Source: Chloroflexota bacterium (GTDB lineage: Bacteria; Chloroflexota; Anaerolineae; UBA4142). From it: a DNA stretch of 64,000 nucleotides. Numbering within the stretch: the first letter of the stretch is position 1; every line of letters begins with the position of its first letter. The position numbers and the translations under genes were made by a program. The notes under the pieces were generated by a model. That model did no database searches. It was not told where the DNA came from and worked only from the letters and a program-made list of their open reading frames with translations. This document shows, piece after piece, positions 14,768 to 24,181 of this stretch. Location: contig JACRBM010000016.1 of the NCBI GenBank assembly GCA_016219275.1, positions 109,971 to 173,970 of the forward strand, given 5' to 3'.

Positions 14768-17290
14768 TCACTCAGGCAGCATTTCGATCCGCACCGACAC
14801 CTGGATTTCGCGATTGCTCAGCGTGCGGATGACCGGCACACCTGGGACGAGTTCGCTGGCGCGCACTTGGTCGTGCGCGTCAAACAACGTATCCCATTCG
14901 CTCCCATCGCCCGATCCCCAATCCACATCCTGGACTGTCCCGCCAAAAGAGAGATGGTCATCCCCGCCAAGCATCACCGTGACATAGTTGATCTCTGGCG
15001 CGCGATAGTCGTTGGACGCACACCCATTCCCCAGACACGATGCCTGCTCCGTGTGAACCCAATCGAAGAGACCTTGGATCTGGTATGTCACATTATGCGA
15101 GAGCCGAAAGCCGTGGCGTATCTCGCTGTGACTGCAGCGACTCAGGTCATTGCAAACCGACATGTGAAAGTGGAGTTCCGGTCTGGAAATTACCGAAGCC
15201 CAAAAGACACCGGTGATCGGTCCCACCGTGCTGTACTCGCGCTCATCCCCGCCGAGATTGCCGGTTCGCAATGTCTCGAAGGTGACGCGCACGGTGCGCG
15301 GGCACGCCGCGCCCGTCCAGGTGACCGTGTTGCTGGGAGGCGATTCGCGTGCCGCGCCGGCTTGTCCGCCAAACGCGGTGATGTGATAACTGTACGTTTC
15401 ACCGCAGGGCGGACTTGCTTGCGAGGTGATATCGTACGCGTTAACGTCCGCCGGCGTCCGGTGACGGATGCTTCCATTCACGTACACGCCGAATCCGCGA
15501 ATCTGGCTTGGGTCACCCGCAAACGTCCAACGCAACGCCGCGCGCGGACCCTCGTCCGACACGCGGAGGACAGGCGCTTGATACGCGACCACTCCACACA
15601 TTCCCTGGCAGAGCCGATATTCGACGTGAAACCATCTGCCACCGACTCCCCCGGTTGAATTCGCCCGCATGACATGCCCATCCCAATCGGGGGATGCGTG
15701 GTTGACGTTGATCCTGCCCAAATCGTATTGGCGCGGGGTTTCTCCATGAATCGAGACGATGCCAAGACATTCAACCTGGATGTTGATCGAATAATTGTCA
15801 TCGGCGGCGAAATGGCGCTGTGCCTGTTCGCCTAATATCTCCGGGAGGTTCCATGTTCTCTCTGCGGATCCTGGGTCAAGGTTGAGACGTCCAGCCGCAG
15901 GGATGGGAGTTTCGTGGTGCACTGGAGTGCCCGCTTCATTAAACAGAGTGTAACCCAGAACGACGAAGCAACTGATATCGGTGAGATCGCCACTTTGAAG
16001 CGCGCGGAACGACACGGCTTGAATCTCGATGGGAACCATAACCTTTTCAACGACGCGCCGCGGAGTGGGAAGGATGCCGGACAAATCCAGGTTCAGCGAT
16101 GGAATCGTCAGACCGCCGAAAACGCGAACCTCACTACGCGGCGGCTCGGCATCATCCGGAATTTGATTGCCATTTCGGTCCGCGCCGCGACCCGGCGGCG
16201 GACTGCCGCCATATTCAGCCGAACCGGCTTCGGTCGGCGCGAGGTCAACGTCATCGCGGACGCCATCGTTATCGCTATCGCTCGCGCTGGTAACCGGACA
16301 ACCGCTGTTCGACGCCGGACCCGGCGCGGCGGGACACAAATCGAGCGCATCGCGCACGCCATCGTTATCGCGGTCGGGGCAACCGGCGAGTTGAGCTGAG
16401 CCGCGCTCGCGTGGACACGCGTCGGTTTGAGCCGGCACACCGTCGCCGTCGTCGTCGGAACAGCCGGCGAACTCGGCACGACCGGGCGCGCGCGGGCACG
16501 CGTCACTCGCATCGGCAACGCCATCACCATCCGCATCTCCTGGCGTAGGACAGCCATTTTGCTCAGACCCAGGTTCGCGCGGGCACGCATCCGCGCTATC
16601 GCGCACGCCGTCGCCATCCGCGTCCAGGCAACCTTGCGCGCGAGGCGACCCAGGTTGATCAGGGCACGCGTCGGCGCGGTCGAGCAATCCATCGCCATCG
16701 CGATCATGTGCGCTCGACGCGGGACAGCCGCGCGCAGCAGACGCGCCGGTTTGATCGGGGCAGGCATCGTCCGCGTCGCGGATGCCGTCGCCATCGCGAT
16801 CGGGACAGCCGCGCGCATCGGGCGACCCAGGTTGATCGGGACACGCGTCGGTCGCATCCGCCACGCCGTCGTTATCGCGATCCGTGATCGCGATGGCTTG
16901 CGCATTGATCGTCGCGTGGCTACGCGCGCCTTGCGCGTTGAACGCCCGGACGATGATCGTGTGCGTGCCGGAGATTGTCGGTCGCCAATTCATCGTCAGC
17001 GGAAACGGCGAGATGCCGCCGGGCACGTTGCTGTTTTGCGCGTCGAGCAATTTGTCGTTCACCCAGAGTTCGACGCGTTTGATTTTCCGCTCCGCGTCAT
17101 CGCGCGCGACGGCTTGGATCACAGTGTCTTGGGCTACGGACACGCGCGCGGCATTGCGCGGCGAATTGATCAGCACGATTGGACTCGTCACTGGCGGCGA
17201 TAGCAGAACGACGGCGATTGCGGCGACGATGCAGATCAGCGCGATTGCCAAAACGCCGAGTGGCAATAGACAACCAGGTTTGCGTGTCAT
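14768..17290 (-). CDS. Membrane-anchored surface protein with thrombospondin type 3 repeats (paralog 1)
   Basis: 840 residues from the ATG at 17290, chosen for the 'ggagg' 8 bases upstream. Residues 1-30 form an N-terminal membrane anchor (LLPLGVLAIALICIVAAIAVVLL). Residues 35-135 look like an Ig-like domain (INSPRNAARVSVAQDTVIQAVA...HTIIVRAFNAQG). From about 138 to 400 there are eight calcium-binding TSP3 repeats (DRDGDGIRDADDACPDQTG style) and one degenerate DRNGNQIPDD. The C-terminal 440 residues hold fibronectin-like segments (VLRVSDEGPRAALRWTF) and a closing domain (VTFETLRTGNLGGDEREYSTVGP) shared with the paralog upstream. Likely an extracellular Ca2+-stiffened stalk protein; ligand unknown. 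Confidence 0.88.
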   Translation of the reverse strand: MTRKPGCLLPLGVLAIALICIVAAIAVVLLSPPVTSPIVLINSPRNAARVSVAQDTVIQAVARDDAERKIKRVELWVNDKLLDAQNSNVPGGISPFPLTMNWRPTISGTHTIIVRAFNAQGARSHATINAQAIAITDRDNDGVADATDACPDQPGSPDARGCPDRDGDGIRDADDACPDQTGASAARGCPASSAHDRDGDGLLDRADACPDQPGSPRAQGCLDADGDGVRDSADACPREPGSEQNGCPTPGDADGDGVADASDACPRAPGRAEFAGCSDDDGDGVPAQTDACPRERGSAQLAGCPDRDNDGVRDALDLCPAAPGPASNSGCPVTSASDSDNDGVRDDVDLAPTEAGSAEYGGSPPPGRGADRNGNQIPDDAEPPRSEVRVFGGLTIPSLNLDLSGILPTPRRVVEKVMVPIEIQAVSFRALQSGDLTDISCFVVLGYTLFNEAGTPVHHETPIPAAGRLNLDPGSAERTWNLPEILGEQAQRHFAADDNYSINIQVECLGIVSIHGETPRQYDLGRINVNHASPDWDGHVMRANSTGGVGGRWFHVEYRLCQGMCGVVAYQAPVLRVSDEGPRAALRWTFAGDPSQIRGFGVYVNGSIRHRTPADVNAYDITSQASPPCGETYSYHITAFGGQAGAARESPPSNTVTWTGAACPRTVRVTFETLRTGNLGGDEREYSTVGPITGVFWASVISRPELHFHMSVCNDLSRCSHSEIRHGFRLSHNVTYQIQGLFDWVHTEQASCLGNGCASNDYRAPEINYVTVMLGGDDHLSFGGTVQDVDWGSGDGSEWDTLFDAHDQVRASELVPGVPVIRTLSNREIQVSVRIEMLPE

Positions 17291-17304
17291 CGTTTCATCC
17301 TCCT

Positions 17305-17406
17305 GCCTCACCCCCAACCCCCACCCTTCGGGCACCCCCTTCCCCTTCTCCTGAACGAAGTTCAGTTCAGGAGAGGGGGAAGGGGGACGGGAGGGTGGAG
17401 GTGAGG
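17305..17406. repeat. Long imperfect inverted repeat (C-rich/G-rich hairpin)
   Basis: A roughly 40-base C-rich arm (gcctcacccccaacccccac...ccccttctcctgaac) faces a G-rich arm (gttcaggagagggggaaggg...ggaggtgagg). It fills nearly the whole gap between the two TSP3 genes. Shorter relatives occur at 21209-21254 and inside 63596-63705. Confidence 0.8.
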
Positions 17407-17413
17407 CGCGCGT

Positions 17414-19648
17414 TCAACGACTGTTCGTCACGGTGATTTGAACGACGAGTGTACTGCCGCCGCGACCGGTGATTCTACGTTCACCCGCCCGAACATCAGC
17501 AGGCGCAATAATCTCTTCCCAATCAAAAATTGTGTCATTCGGGTTTAAACCTGGGTCGCGATCTTTGATCGTCGCACCGATGTACAGCGAATCGTCGGGA
17601 CCGAGGTCTACGGTAAAATCGGTGCGCGGGAAGAATGCCGCGATGTTGTGGTTGCGACTGCCGACATCCAGCCGATAGTGACTTTCAAAACTGCGGCTCA
17701 CATCGCCAACTTGGAACGAACCAAAGAGCGGTCCGACATCGCCGAGATCATCATTGTCCCGCAGATTGCCGGTTTCGAGCCGCACCAGACTGACCATCGC
17801 CATGCGCGGACACCGCGCGCCTTCCCAGGTTACGATGTTACTGAGCGGTGATTCAATGTCCGGGCGATGCGGGTTGCCGCGATACGCCGAGAGTTGAATT
17901 TCGAAATTGCGTCCGCACGGCGGAACATCGCGAAAGAGATAATTCGTACTGCGCGGCGATACCGCAAACATATAGTTGCCGTTCATGTACAATTTGAAAC
18001 CATTGATGTCGTACGAGTGACCCGCCCACGCCCACGCCAAACGATTTTGTCCGCCGCCGTGCAACAGCGTGATGGACGGCGCGCGCAAGACCGGCGTTTT
18101 GCAGCCCGGCGTGCAGACGCGATACTTGACGCGAAACGAATGTCCCGCCGAGCCGCCGCTCGAATCCACCGTCACCTCGTCAATCGCCGAGGACGCGAGC
18201 GTGTGACTGCGCGAGAACGAACCGAGATCAAAGTACGCTTCCGATCCGCCGCCTTCACCGATGCCACCTCCGCCGGGCGATTCGCGCGATCCAGCGACGA
18301 TGCCACTGCACTCCAAGCGAACTTGCAAGGGCTGTCCTTGCGGTGCCATAAACGTTCGACTGTGCAGTGGACCCAGGAACGCGGCAATGTCCCAGCGTTG
18401 CGCGCCGAGCGAACTGAACGGTCCGATACGTTCGGCGGCTTGACCCGCCACGGTCGCGTAGCAGTAGACCTGGGTATAGTTGTGCGAGACTTGGAATTCC
18501 AATGCCTGGAGTTCGACGGGTACGAATTGAAACAGGTAACCCGGTATCAACAAGTCCAATCCGCTGAGCGGGTCTTCGCGCGCCTCTTCGGATTCTGGGA
18601 TGCCGTCGCGATCCGCATCGGTTCCACCGCCGGGCGGCGGCGCGCCGCCGCTGTCCGCCGATCCTGACTCGGTGGGGCTAAGGTCAGTGCTGTTGTCAAC
18701 GCCGTCGCCGTCCGAGTCGCCGGAGCCGGTGGGCGGGCAACCGCTGTTGGACGCGGGACCTGGGACATCGGGGCAGAGATCAATCGTGTCGCGCACGCCA
18801 TCGCCATCGCGATCGGGGCAACCGCGCAAACCGGCTGTCCCGGCTTCATCGGGACACGCGTCGTCACTATCGCGCACGCCGTCGGCGTCGTGATCGGGAC
18901 AACCACCGGCTTCGGTGCGACCTGGGTCGCGCGGGCACGCGTCGCTCGCGTCCGCCACGCCATCACTGTCCGCGTCACCGGGCGCGGGACAACCATTGCG
19001 CTCGGCTGTCCCAGGTTCGCGCGGGCACGCGTCTACGCCATCGCGAATGCCATCGCCATCGTCATCGAGGCAACCGCCGGCGAGTGTTGTGCCAGGTTGA
19101 TCGGGACACACGTCCGCGCTATCGCTGACGCCATCGCCATCGCGATCACCAGTCGTCGGCATTGGACAACCGTTGTTCGTCGTCAACCCAGGTTGATCGG
19201 GACAGCCATCGAGCGCGTCCAGCACACTATCGTTATCGCGATCGCCGCTCTGGACGGCTTGTACGTTGATGGATGCCTGCCCGTGTTTTCCATCCTGGTT
19301 GAATGCTCGAACGATCAGCGTGTGCGCGCCTGACGTGGTTGGTCGCCAATTGGCGACGATGGGGAACGGCGAGGTGCCGCCCGGCAAACTGCTGCTCTGC
19401 GCGTCTTGCAATGCGCCATCCACCCACACCTCGACGCGTTTGATTTTTTTCTGCGCGTCGCCGCGCGCCGTGGCGTGGATGATCGTCTCTTGACCAACGC
19501 CGACACGTTCGCTGTTGCGCGGCGAGTTGATCGCCACGAGCGGTGTCGAAGTTGGCGCGGTGATCAGCACGTAACCAGTAATTGCTACGACGATGCACAG
19601 TAGTATCGCAAGCAAGGCGATCAAGGGAATCAAGCAACCACGTTTCAT
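17414..19648 (-). CDS. Membrane-anchored surface protein with thrombospondin type 3 repeats (paralog 2)
   Basis: 744 residues. N-terminal anchor LIPLIALLAILLCIVVAITGYVLI, then the same Ig-like domain as its downstream paralog (INSPRNSERVGVGQETIIHATA), seven TSP3 repeats plus a degenerate one (DADRDGIPESEEA), fibronectin-like region (ITLLHGGGQNRLAWAWAG) and the shared C-terminal domain (MVSLVRLETGNLRDNDDLGDVGP). The two genes are clearly a tandem duplication that has diverged most between the TSP3 region and the C-terminus. The protein should be anchored in the membrane with everything else outside. It follows the lipoprotein gene after a palindrome; function probably adhesion or stalk formation (inferred). 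Confidence 0.88.
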   Translation of the reverse strand: MKRGCLIPLIALLAILLCIVVAITGYVLITAPTSTPLVAINSPRNSERVGVGQETIIHATARGDAQKKIKRVEVWVDGALQDAQSSSLPGGTSPFPIVANWRPTTSGAHTLIVRAFNQDGKHGQASINVQAVQSGDRDNDSVLDALDGCPDQPGLTTNNGCPMPTTGDRDGDGVSDSADVCPDQPGTTLAGGCLDDDGDGIRDGVDACPREPGTAERNGCPAPGDADSDGVADASDACPRDPGRTEAGGCPDHDADGVRDSDDACPDEAGTAGLRGCPDRDGDGVRDTIDLCPDVPGPASNSGCPPTGSGDSDGDGVDNSTDLSPTESGSADSGGAPPPGGGTDADRDGIPESEEAREDPLSGLDLLIPGYLFQFVPVELQALEFQVSHNYTQVYCYATVAGQAAERIGPFSSLGAQRWDIAAFLGPLHSRTFMAPQGQPLQVRLECSGIVAGSRESPGGGGIGEGGGSEAYFDLGSFSRSHTLASSAIDEVTVDSSGGSAGHSFRVKYRVCTPGCKTPVLRAPSITLLHGGGQNRLAWAWAGHSYDINGFKLYMNGNYMFAVSPRSTNYLFRDVPPCGRNFEIQLSAYRGNPHRPDIESPLSNIVTWEGARCPRMAMVSLVRLETGNLRDNDDLGDVGPLFGSFQVGDVSRSFESHYRLDVGSRNHNIAAFFPRTDFTVDLGPDDSLYIGATIKDRDPGLNPNDTIFDWEEIIAPADVRAGERRITGRGGSTLVVQITVTNSR

Positions 19649-19661
19649 GGTCTAATCCTCC

Positions 19662-19700
19662 GCCAGACCTGGGAGGTCTGCGCGACCTCCCAGGTTTGGC
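19662..19700. repeat. Inverted repeat with 17-base arms (gccagacctgggaggtc)
   Basis: 19662-19678 faces 19684-19700 (gacctcccaggtttggc) with one mismatch and a 5-base loop. It occupies most of the gap between the lipoprotein gene and TSP3 paralog 2. A third variety of short palindrome in this region. Confidence 0.8.
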
Positions 19701-19710
19701 TCAAGCTGGT

Positions 19711-21189
19711 TTAGTGTGGCGCTGCTACGTCAATGGCAAAGTTCGCGCTTGCGGTACCACCCGCGTTCCCAGCATTGTCCACCGCCTGGACGCTCCAGGT
19801 ATATGCTTTACCACAGGTTACCTGAATGGTGTGCTGAGTACTGGTTGTAACAGTTCCGCCAGACTGCCCATCGTTCCGCACCCATTTCACGATATAGTTT
19901 TTGATGCCGCTCTGATCGCTAACGGAATTCCAGTCTAGTGTAACGCTAGTTGTACAGGAGCGATTGCCTTTGGGTGAGACCAGAGTGGGCGCGGGTGGTC
20001 CCTGGGTGTCGGGTGGCGTGGTGGGCGTGCGCGTGCGCGTCGGCGTGATGATTTGCGCGGCTGGGAGAACGGTGACGGTCGTCTGCCGCGTTTGAGTGTT
20101 GCTGCCGCAGCGCGCGGTCAACGTGTACGTCGTCGTAGTCGCGGGCGAAACCGAACGCGAACCTGGCGCGCTCACTCCGCCGATGCCTGGCTCGATACTC
20201 ACGGAATCCGCGTTGGTCACCGCGCCCCAACTCAACGTCGTCGAATTGCCGGCAGTGATCGTGGACGGCGACGCGCTAAAGGACGCAATGTTTGGCGCGC
20301 CACTGCACCCCGACGCTGGCGGCACGATGGTCGGCGTCCGCGTCCGCGTCGAGGTAGGCACACGCGTGGCTGTTCCACTGCACGAACGAATTTCCGCGAA
20401 CGCGTTATTCGTTTCACTGCTTTCGTTCACCGCGTTCGTCGAATCGAGATTGACGCCGATGTATGGCGCGCCTTCAAACGCGTAATCGAAAATCGCTTCG
20501 GATGTTCCGCCGACGCCAAAGCCCGCGCCGCGCGTCATCGTCATTTGCGGCGTGCCGTTGACGTGCAATTGAATAATATAGTCGTTCGGCACCGGGGTCG
20601 TCCCCAGGTTGCGATAGACAACGCGCGGCTTGCAAAGCGCGATCTCACCCTTGTAGCCGACGAACAGCGCTTCGACGCTGACGATAGCCAGGTCGGACAA
20701 GGGAACCATCGTCGGCGAAACGGTGCGACCTGGGATGACCACCGGCGGGATTGTTGGAGTCGGCGTTGCCGCGACCAGTGGGTTTGGCGGGGTCGGCGTT
20801 GTCTTACCAAGCACTTTAACTCTCGCGGTAGCCGGATTGCTGGCTTGTCCATTCTTGGAGTACGCTCTGACTTGCAAAACGTAATCGCCCGCTTGTTGCG
20901 GGATCCAATCCTGGGATACCTTGCTGAGTGTCGTGTCCGACTGCGCGGGTGGACTGCGCCGATACGCTTCGCCGTTCACGGACAGCAGTACTTCGGCGAT
21001 GCCCTCTTGCGCGTACACGTGCGAGACCACCGGCACCGGCGCGCCCGCTGGCACGGTCGAACCGTCGAGTGGAACGTCAATCCACGCGCGCGGTCCGGTC
21101 GGTTGCGGCTCGCACGCGGTCACCGCGAAAATCATCGCGCAACCAAACAGCAACGCCAGAATCCATTTAGAGAAATGTTTCGCTTTCAT
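19711..21189 (-). CDS. Lipoprotein with Ig-like, CARDB-like and fibronectin-like domains
   Basis: 492 residues from the ATG at 21189 ('aaggag' 7 bases upstream). The signal peptide ends in FAVTACEPQP, so the Cys at about residue 26 would be lipidated. Domain order: Ig-like with GSTVPAGAPVPVVSHVYA (45-120), Thr/Pro linker, CARDB-like domain (SDLAIVSVEALFVGYKGE...GYVNLDSTNAVNESSETNN-type end), another Thr linker, an Ig-like region (NIASFSASPSTITAGNSTTL), and a C-terminal fibronectin-like domain (CTTSVTLDWNSVSDQSGIKN..). All parts are adhesion or scaffold modules. It is likely displayed outside with the two TSP3 proteins encoded next. Confidence 0.85.
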   Translation of the reverse strand: MKAKHFSKWILALLFGCAMIFAVTACEPQPTGPRAWIDVPLDGSTVPAGAPVPVVSHVYAQEGIAEVLLSVNGEAYRRSPPAQSDTTLSKVSQDWIPQQAGDYVLQVRAYSKNGQASNPATARVKVLGKTTPTPPNPLVAATPTPTIPPVVIPGRTVSPTMVPLSDLAIVSVEALFVGYKGEIALCKPRVVYRNLGTTPVPNDYIIQLHVNGTPQMTMTRGAGFGVGGTSEAIFDYAFEGAPYIGVNLDSTNAVNESSETNNAFAEIRSCSGTATRVPTSTRTRTPTIVPPASGCSGAPNIASFSASPSTITAGNSTTLSWGAVTNADSVSIEPGIGGVSAPGSRSVSPATTTTYTLTARCGSNTQTRQTTVTVLPAAQIITPTRTRTPTTPPDTQGPPAPTLVSPKGNRSCTTSVTLDWNSVSDQSGIKNYIVKWVRNDGQSGGTVTTSTQHTIQVTCGKAYTWSVQAVDNAGNAGGTASANFAIDVAAPH

Positions 21190-21208
21190 CGTTTGCTCCT
21201 TCGGAAAT

Positions 21209-21254
21209 ACCCCTCCCTTACCCTCCCCTTGCAAAGGGGAGGGAAGGGTGGGGT
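21209..21254. repeat. C-rich/G-rich inverted repeat
   Basis: acccctcccttaccctcccctt faces aaggggagggaagggtggggt with a few mismatches and a short loop. It lies just upstream of the lipoprotein gene's ribosome binding site and could form a hairpin in its leader. Confidence 0.75.
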
Positions 21255-21314
21255 CGTCCGGATTTTCATCGAATGCTGATGCGTCAGCGGTAAATGAACA
21301 ACTCGTCAGTACTA

Positions 21315-21370
21315 GGACGCAGATGAACGCAGATTGAGATTTTATCTGCGCTCGTCTGCGCTCGTCCGCG
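21315..21370. repeat. Inverted repeat (ggacgcagatgaacgcagat) running into the receiver gene
   Basis: ggacgcagatgaacgcagat (21315-21334) faces atctgcgctcgtctgcgctc (21344 onward). The right arm encodes the last residues (..SADERR) and stop of the receiver gene on the minus strand, so the gene's C-terminus is repeat-derived. Confidence 0.7.
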
Positions 21371-21731
21371 CCCCATCACTCTTCCACGAACGCACCATCT
21401 CCAAATCCAAATCATCTTTAACGATAAACGCTTCCGCGCCGGCGTCCTGCGCCGCTTGCCGAAACACGTTGACGCGATCCGGATACGCGCTGACCAGGAT
21501 CACGCGCAGATTCGGCGCGAGCGCCTTGAGCCGCGGCGCGCCCTCCACGCCGTTGATGCCCGGCAACATCACGTCCACAATCGCGAGATCGGGCGATGTG
21601 GCGCGCACCTGGGCTTCCGCTTCGGGAATGTCGCTCGCTTCGCCGACAATGTCCAAACCCGCGAGCTTTAACAGCACGCGCAGTTGGCGGCGAAATGCCG
21701 GTTGATCGTCCACGATCAAAACGCGGGTCAT
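21342..21731 (-). CDS. Single-domain response regulator (receiver)
   Basis: 129 residues from the ATG at 21731, supported by 'aggag' upstream; an in-frame ATG at 21773 lacks one. Receiver hallmarks: LIVDDQ acidic pair near residue 6, phosphoacceptor Asp in LAIVDVMLPG near 52, VSAYP Thr/Ser position and the conserved Lys in IVKDD near 104. There is no output domain. The last residues are encoded by the arm of an inverted repeat. It lies about 240 bp downstream of the histidine kinase gene and is a candidate second target or phosphate sink for it. Confidence 0.85.
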   Translation of the reverse strand: MTRVLIVDDQPAFRRQLRVLLKLAGLDIVGEASDIPEAEAQVRATSPDLAIVDVMLPGINGVEGAPRLKALAPNLRVILVSAYPDRVNVFRQAAQDAGAEAFIVKDDLDLEMVRSWKSDGARTSADERR

Positions 21732-21845
21732 TGGTGTGCTCCTGGCGCGCGTGAAACGCAAATCGCGGATCACGCGTCGCCGTTAGCATAACGCAATTCT
21801 GCGGGGAGGTCATCGAGGAGGAGTACTGTTTTGAGGAGGAAAAGT

Positions 21846-21861
21846 GGGTACTGGAGTACCC
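21846..21861. promoter_or_regulatory. 16-bp palindrome, possible operator of the receiver gene
   Basis: gggtactggagtaccc is a palindrome with 7-bp arms, about 115 bases upstream of the receiver start, in an otherwise featureless gap. A longer imperfect pair (cgagtagtcg near 21873 and cgactactcg near 21967) flanks it and overlaps the kinase stop. Regulatory role is a guess. Confidence 0.3.
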
Positions 21862-21973
21862 TTTTTAGTCGAGTAGTCGTGTGGTCAGTTCGCGCAACGA
21901 AAAATGGTTGACGCTCGCGTGGGTTCGTGCTAGATTGACTCACGGAAGGCAAGACCGCTCCAGGACCATGCGA

Positions 21974-24181
21974 CTACTCGGCTGCCCGACTATCCGCCGA
22001 CCAACTAACCTGGACGCAAGTACCCTTGCCCGGCGTGGACTCGACTGCCAGCGTTCCGCCGATCAGTTCGACGCGTTCGCGCATACCTGCCATGCCAAAA
22101 TGTCCTTGCGCGACCAGGTTATGCAATGTCGTCGGCACGACAAAACCGCGCCCATCGTCTTCGAGCGTGAGATTCAAGCACGCGCCTTGCCACGCGAGCC
22201 GGAGCGTCACCTGGCGCGCGGCGGCATGGCGCGCGATGTTGGTCAACGCCTCTTGCGCCAAACGATACAAATTGACGGCGACGTGCGCGGGAAGCGCGCG
22301 TAAGGTTGCATCCCCCGGCAGATCGAGTCGGACCGGAACGTGCGATTGAGACGACCAATCGTCGGCGAGGACGCGCAGCGCCGCGCCCAGCCCAATCGTG
22401 TCGAGCATCGGCGGACGCAGTTCGGCGCATACCTGGCGCAGTTCGGAGAGGAGATCGCGCACCTCGCCGCGCAGAGTCGGGAGCGATTCCATCGGCGACG
22501 CGTCACGCGTCAACATCAAACCGAGTTGCATGTTCAAGCCGACCAGGTCTTGAATCGGACCATCGTGGAGATCGCGCGCGAGGCGCGCGCGTTCGTCTTC
22601 GCGCGAGCGGAGGAGTTGATGTTGCGTCGCGCGAATCTCGTCGAGTTGCCGGCGCAGTATCTCGACCAACAACACGTTGCCGAGCGCGACCTCGGCTTGA
22701 CGCGCCAGGGTGTGGAGGATGCGCCGGTCGGTGTTGCTCCAATCTTCATCGTCGCGCCGCGCGCCAATCGTCCACACGGCGCGCACCTGATTTTGAAACG
22801 CGAGCGGAAATTGGAACTGCGCCTTCTCGGACCTGGGCGCGTCGTTGAGTTCGCCGATCCATAGATCGCCATCGTGCAATTGCATCAGGTCCGCGACCTG
22901 GCGCGTCAACACCTCCGCGAGCTGTTCGCGCGCGAGCGTGCGCGCGAGCGTGGCGCTGATCGTTTCGACGACACGCGGATAATCGTACCAGCCGCCGTAG
23001 AAAAAACGATCCACCCCGCGCTGAACCTGGGTGCGCGACCACTCGAACGTAAAGCCGACGAGCAGGGTCAGCGCGGCGGCGATCATCATTTGCGCGAGCC
23101 AATCGCCCGGCGCAAGACGATAGATCAGCAGAAATGGACCCAGGTACAAAATCAGAATGCCGAACGAGAGAATCGCGTAGACGAGCGTGCGATTGAGGAC
23201 GCGATCAATGTTGAACAGATTGTCGCGAATGATCGCGACGAGATAACCCAGCGGCGAGAGAATGATGAATGGACCGACCATCCAAACAGGCATACGATTG
23301 GTCGAGCCGGCAATCGTGGGCAAGAGGTAAAAGAGGAAGGAGGGAATCGCGGACGCGACCGTGCCAAAGACGACGAGCCGCAATCGGCGACGACCATCGG
23401 ATGTCGCGCGGCGCAAATAGGAATAGACCAACAGGATGACCGCCGAGCTGATCTCGATCGTGTTGTAGAAAAAGGTCAGGCGAATGCCTAAATCGGTGGC
23501 GGATAATCGGAGCCCGAGTGCGACCAGCATCAATGTATAAGTGGGAATTAGAATCAAGCGACGCTGACGCGGACTGCCCAGGACAACCGGAAACATGAGA
23601 TAATAATGAACGACGAGCGCGCCGGCAAGATGAAAACCGATACTGCTGAGAACCCCCATCCAATAGGGACGATACGAGAGTTGGGGAAAAGCCAAAAAGA
23701 GTAAAAGCCCCATCGCGACGCTTTGCACCATCAAGAAAAAGAGTCGCGCTTGAATCTGCTGGAATCGCCGCCAAACCAAAAAGACGCCCACACTCCAAAA
23801 AGTCAGCGTCACGAAAATCGCGCTCAAGAGATTGGGCAGATTGACCTGAGCGAGGGACAGGAGGGGTAATTCGAGCACGAGCTGTTGATCGCCGCGCCGG
23901 ATCTCCACGGCGCGATTTTCGACTTCGCGGCTTTGCCATTTTTGAAACGGCACACCCTCCACGGTGAGGATCACATCGCCGGGCAGGATGCCGGCGTAAT
24001 TCGCGTACGAATCCTGGGGCACGTCGAGCACGACGCCGGTTTGCCAATCAAGGGAACCATCCACCGTCGGCGTGCTCCACTGGAGATAGCCGACGGATCC
24101 CATGAGCACGAGGATGCCAATCGCGATCACGCCAAAGAGGAGGCGGACGAACTGACCGTGACCGCGCGCGTCAGGTTGCAT
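21974..24181 (-). CDS. Membrane histidine kinase with PDZ-like sensor, multi-TM region, GAF-like and HisKA_3/HATPase domains
   Basis: 735 residues from the ATG at 24181, which overlaps the upstream regulator gene by 11 bp. Order: TM helix (LLFGVIAIGILVLMGSVGYL), a PDZ-like segment with DVPQDSYANYAGILPGDVILTVEG (about 45-100), a block of seven or eight TM helices (about 125-375), a GAF-like domain (about 425-525), a NarL-partner type dimerisation segment ARLARDLHDGPIQDLVGL with the phospho-His near 538, and an HATPase with N-box EALTNIARHA, EDDGRGF near 677 and GMAGMRERVELIGG. Known family: phosphorylates LuxR-type regulators such as the one encoded directly upstream. Confidence 0.92.
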   Translation of the reverse strand: MQPDARGHGQFVRLLFGVIAIGILVLMGSVGYLQWSTPTVDGSLDWQTGVVLDVPQDSYANYAGILPGDVILTVEGVPFQKWQSREVENRAVEIRRGDQQLVLELPLLSLAQVNLPNLLSAIFVTLTFWSVGVFLVWRRFQQIQARLFFLMVQSVAMGLLLFLAFPQLSYRPYWMGVLSSIGFHLAGALVVHYYLMFPVVLGSPRQRRLILIPTYTLMLVALGLRLSATDLGIRLTFFYNTIEISSAVILLVYSYLRRATSDGRRRLRLVVFGTVASAIPSFLFYLLPTIAGSTNRMPVWMVGPFIILSPLGYLVAIIRDNLFNIDRVLNRTLVYAILSFGILILYLGPFLLIYRLAPGDWLAQMMIAAALTLLVGFTFEWSRTQVQRGVDRFFYGGWYDYPRVVETISATLARTLAREQLAEVLTRQVADLMQLHDGDLWIGELNDAPRSEKAQFQFPLAFQNQVRAVWTIGARRDDEDWSNTDRRILHTLARQAEVALGNVLLVEILRRQLDEIRATQHQLLRSREDERARLARDLHDGPIQDLVGLNMQLGLMLTRDASPMESLPTLRGEVRDLLSELRQVCAELRPPMLDTIGLGAALRVLADDWSSQSHVPVRLDLPGDATLRALPAHVAVNLYRLAQEALTNIARHAAARQVTLRLAWQGACLNLTLEDDGRGFVVPTTLHNLVAQGHFGMAGMRERVELIGGTLAVESTPGKGTCVQVSWSADSRAAE

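Noticed and set aside
16100..19300. Regularly spaced short repeats suggesting a CRISPR array
   Set aside because: Spacing follows the 24-30-codon protein repeats of the TSP3 domains, and units are not identical at the DNA level.
16427..21279. Long plus-strand open frames over the TSP3 and lipoprotein genes
   Set aside because: They mirror the repeated DxDxDG codons on the minus strand, so the reading frame stays open by repetition; no family features or start signals.
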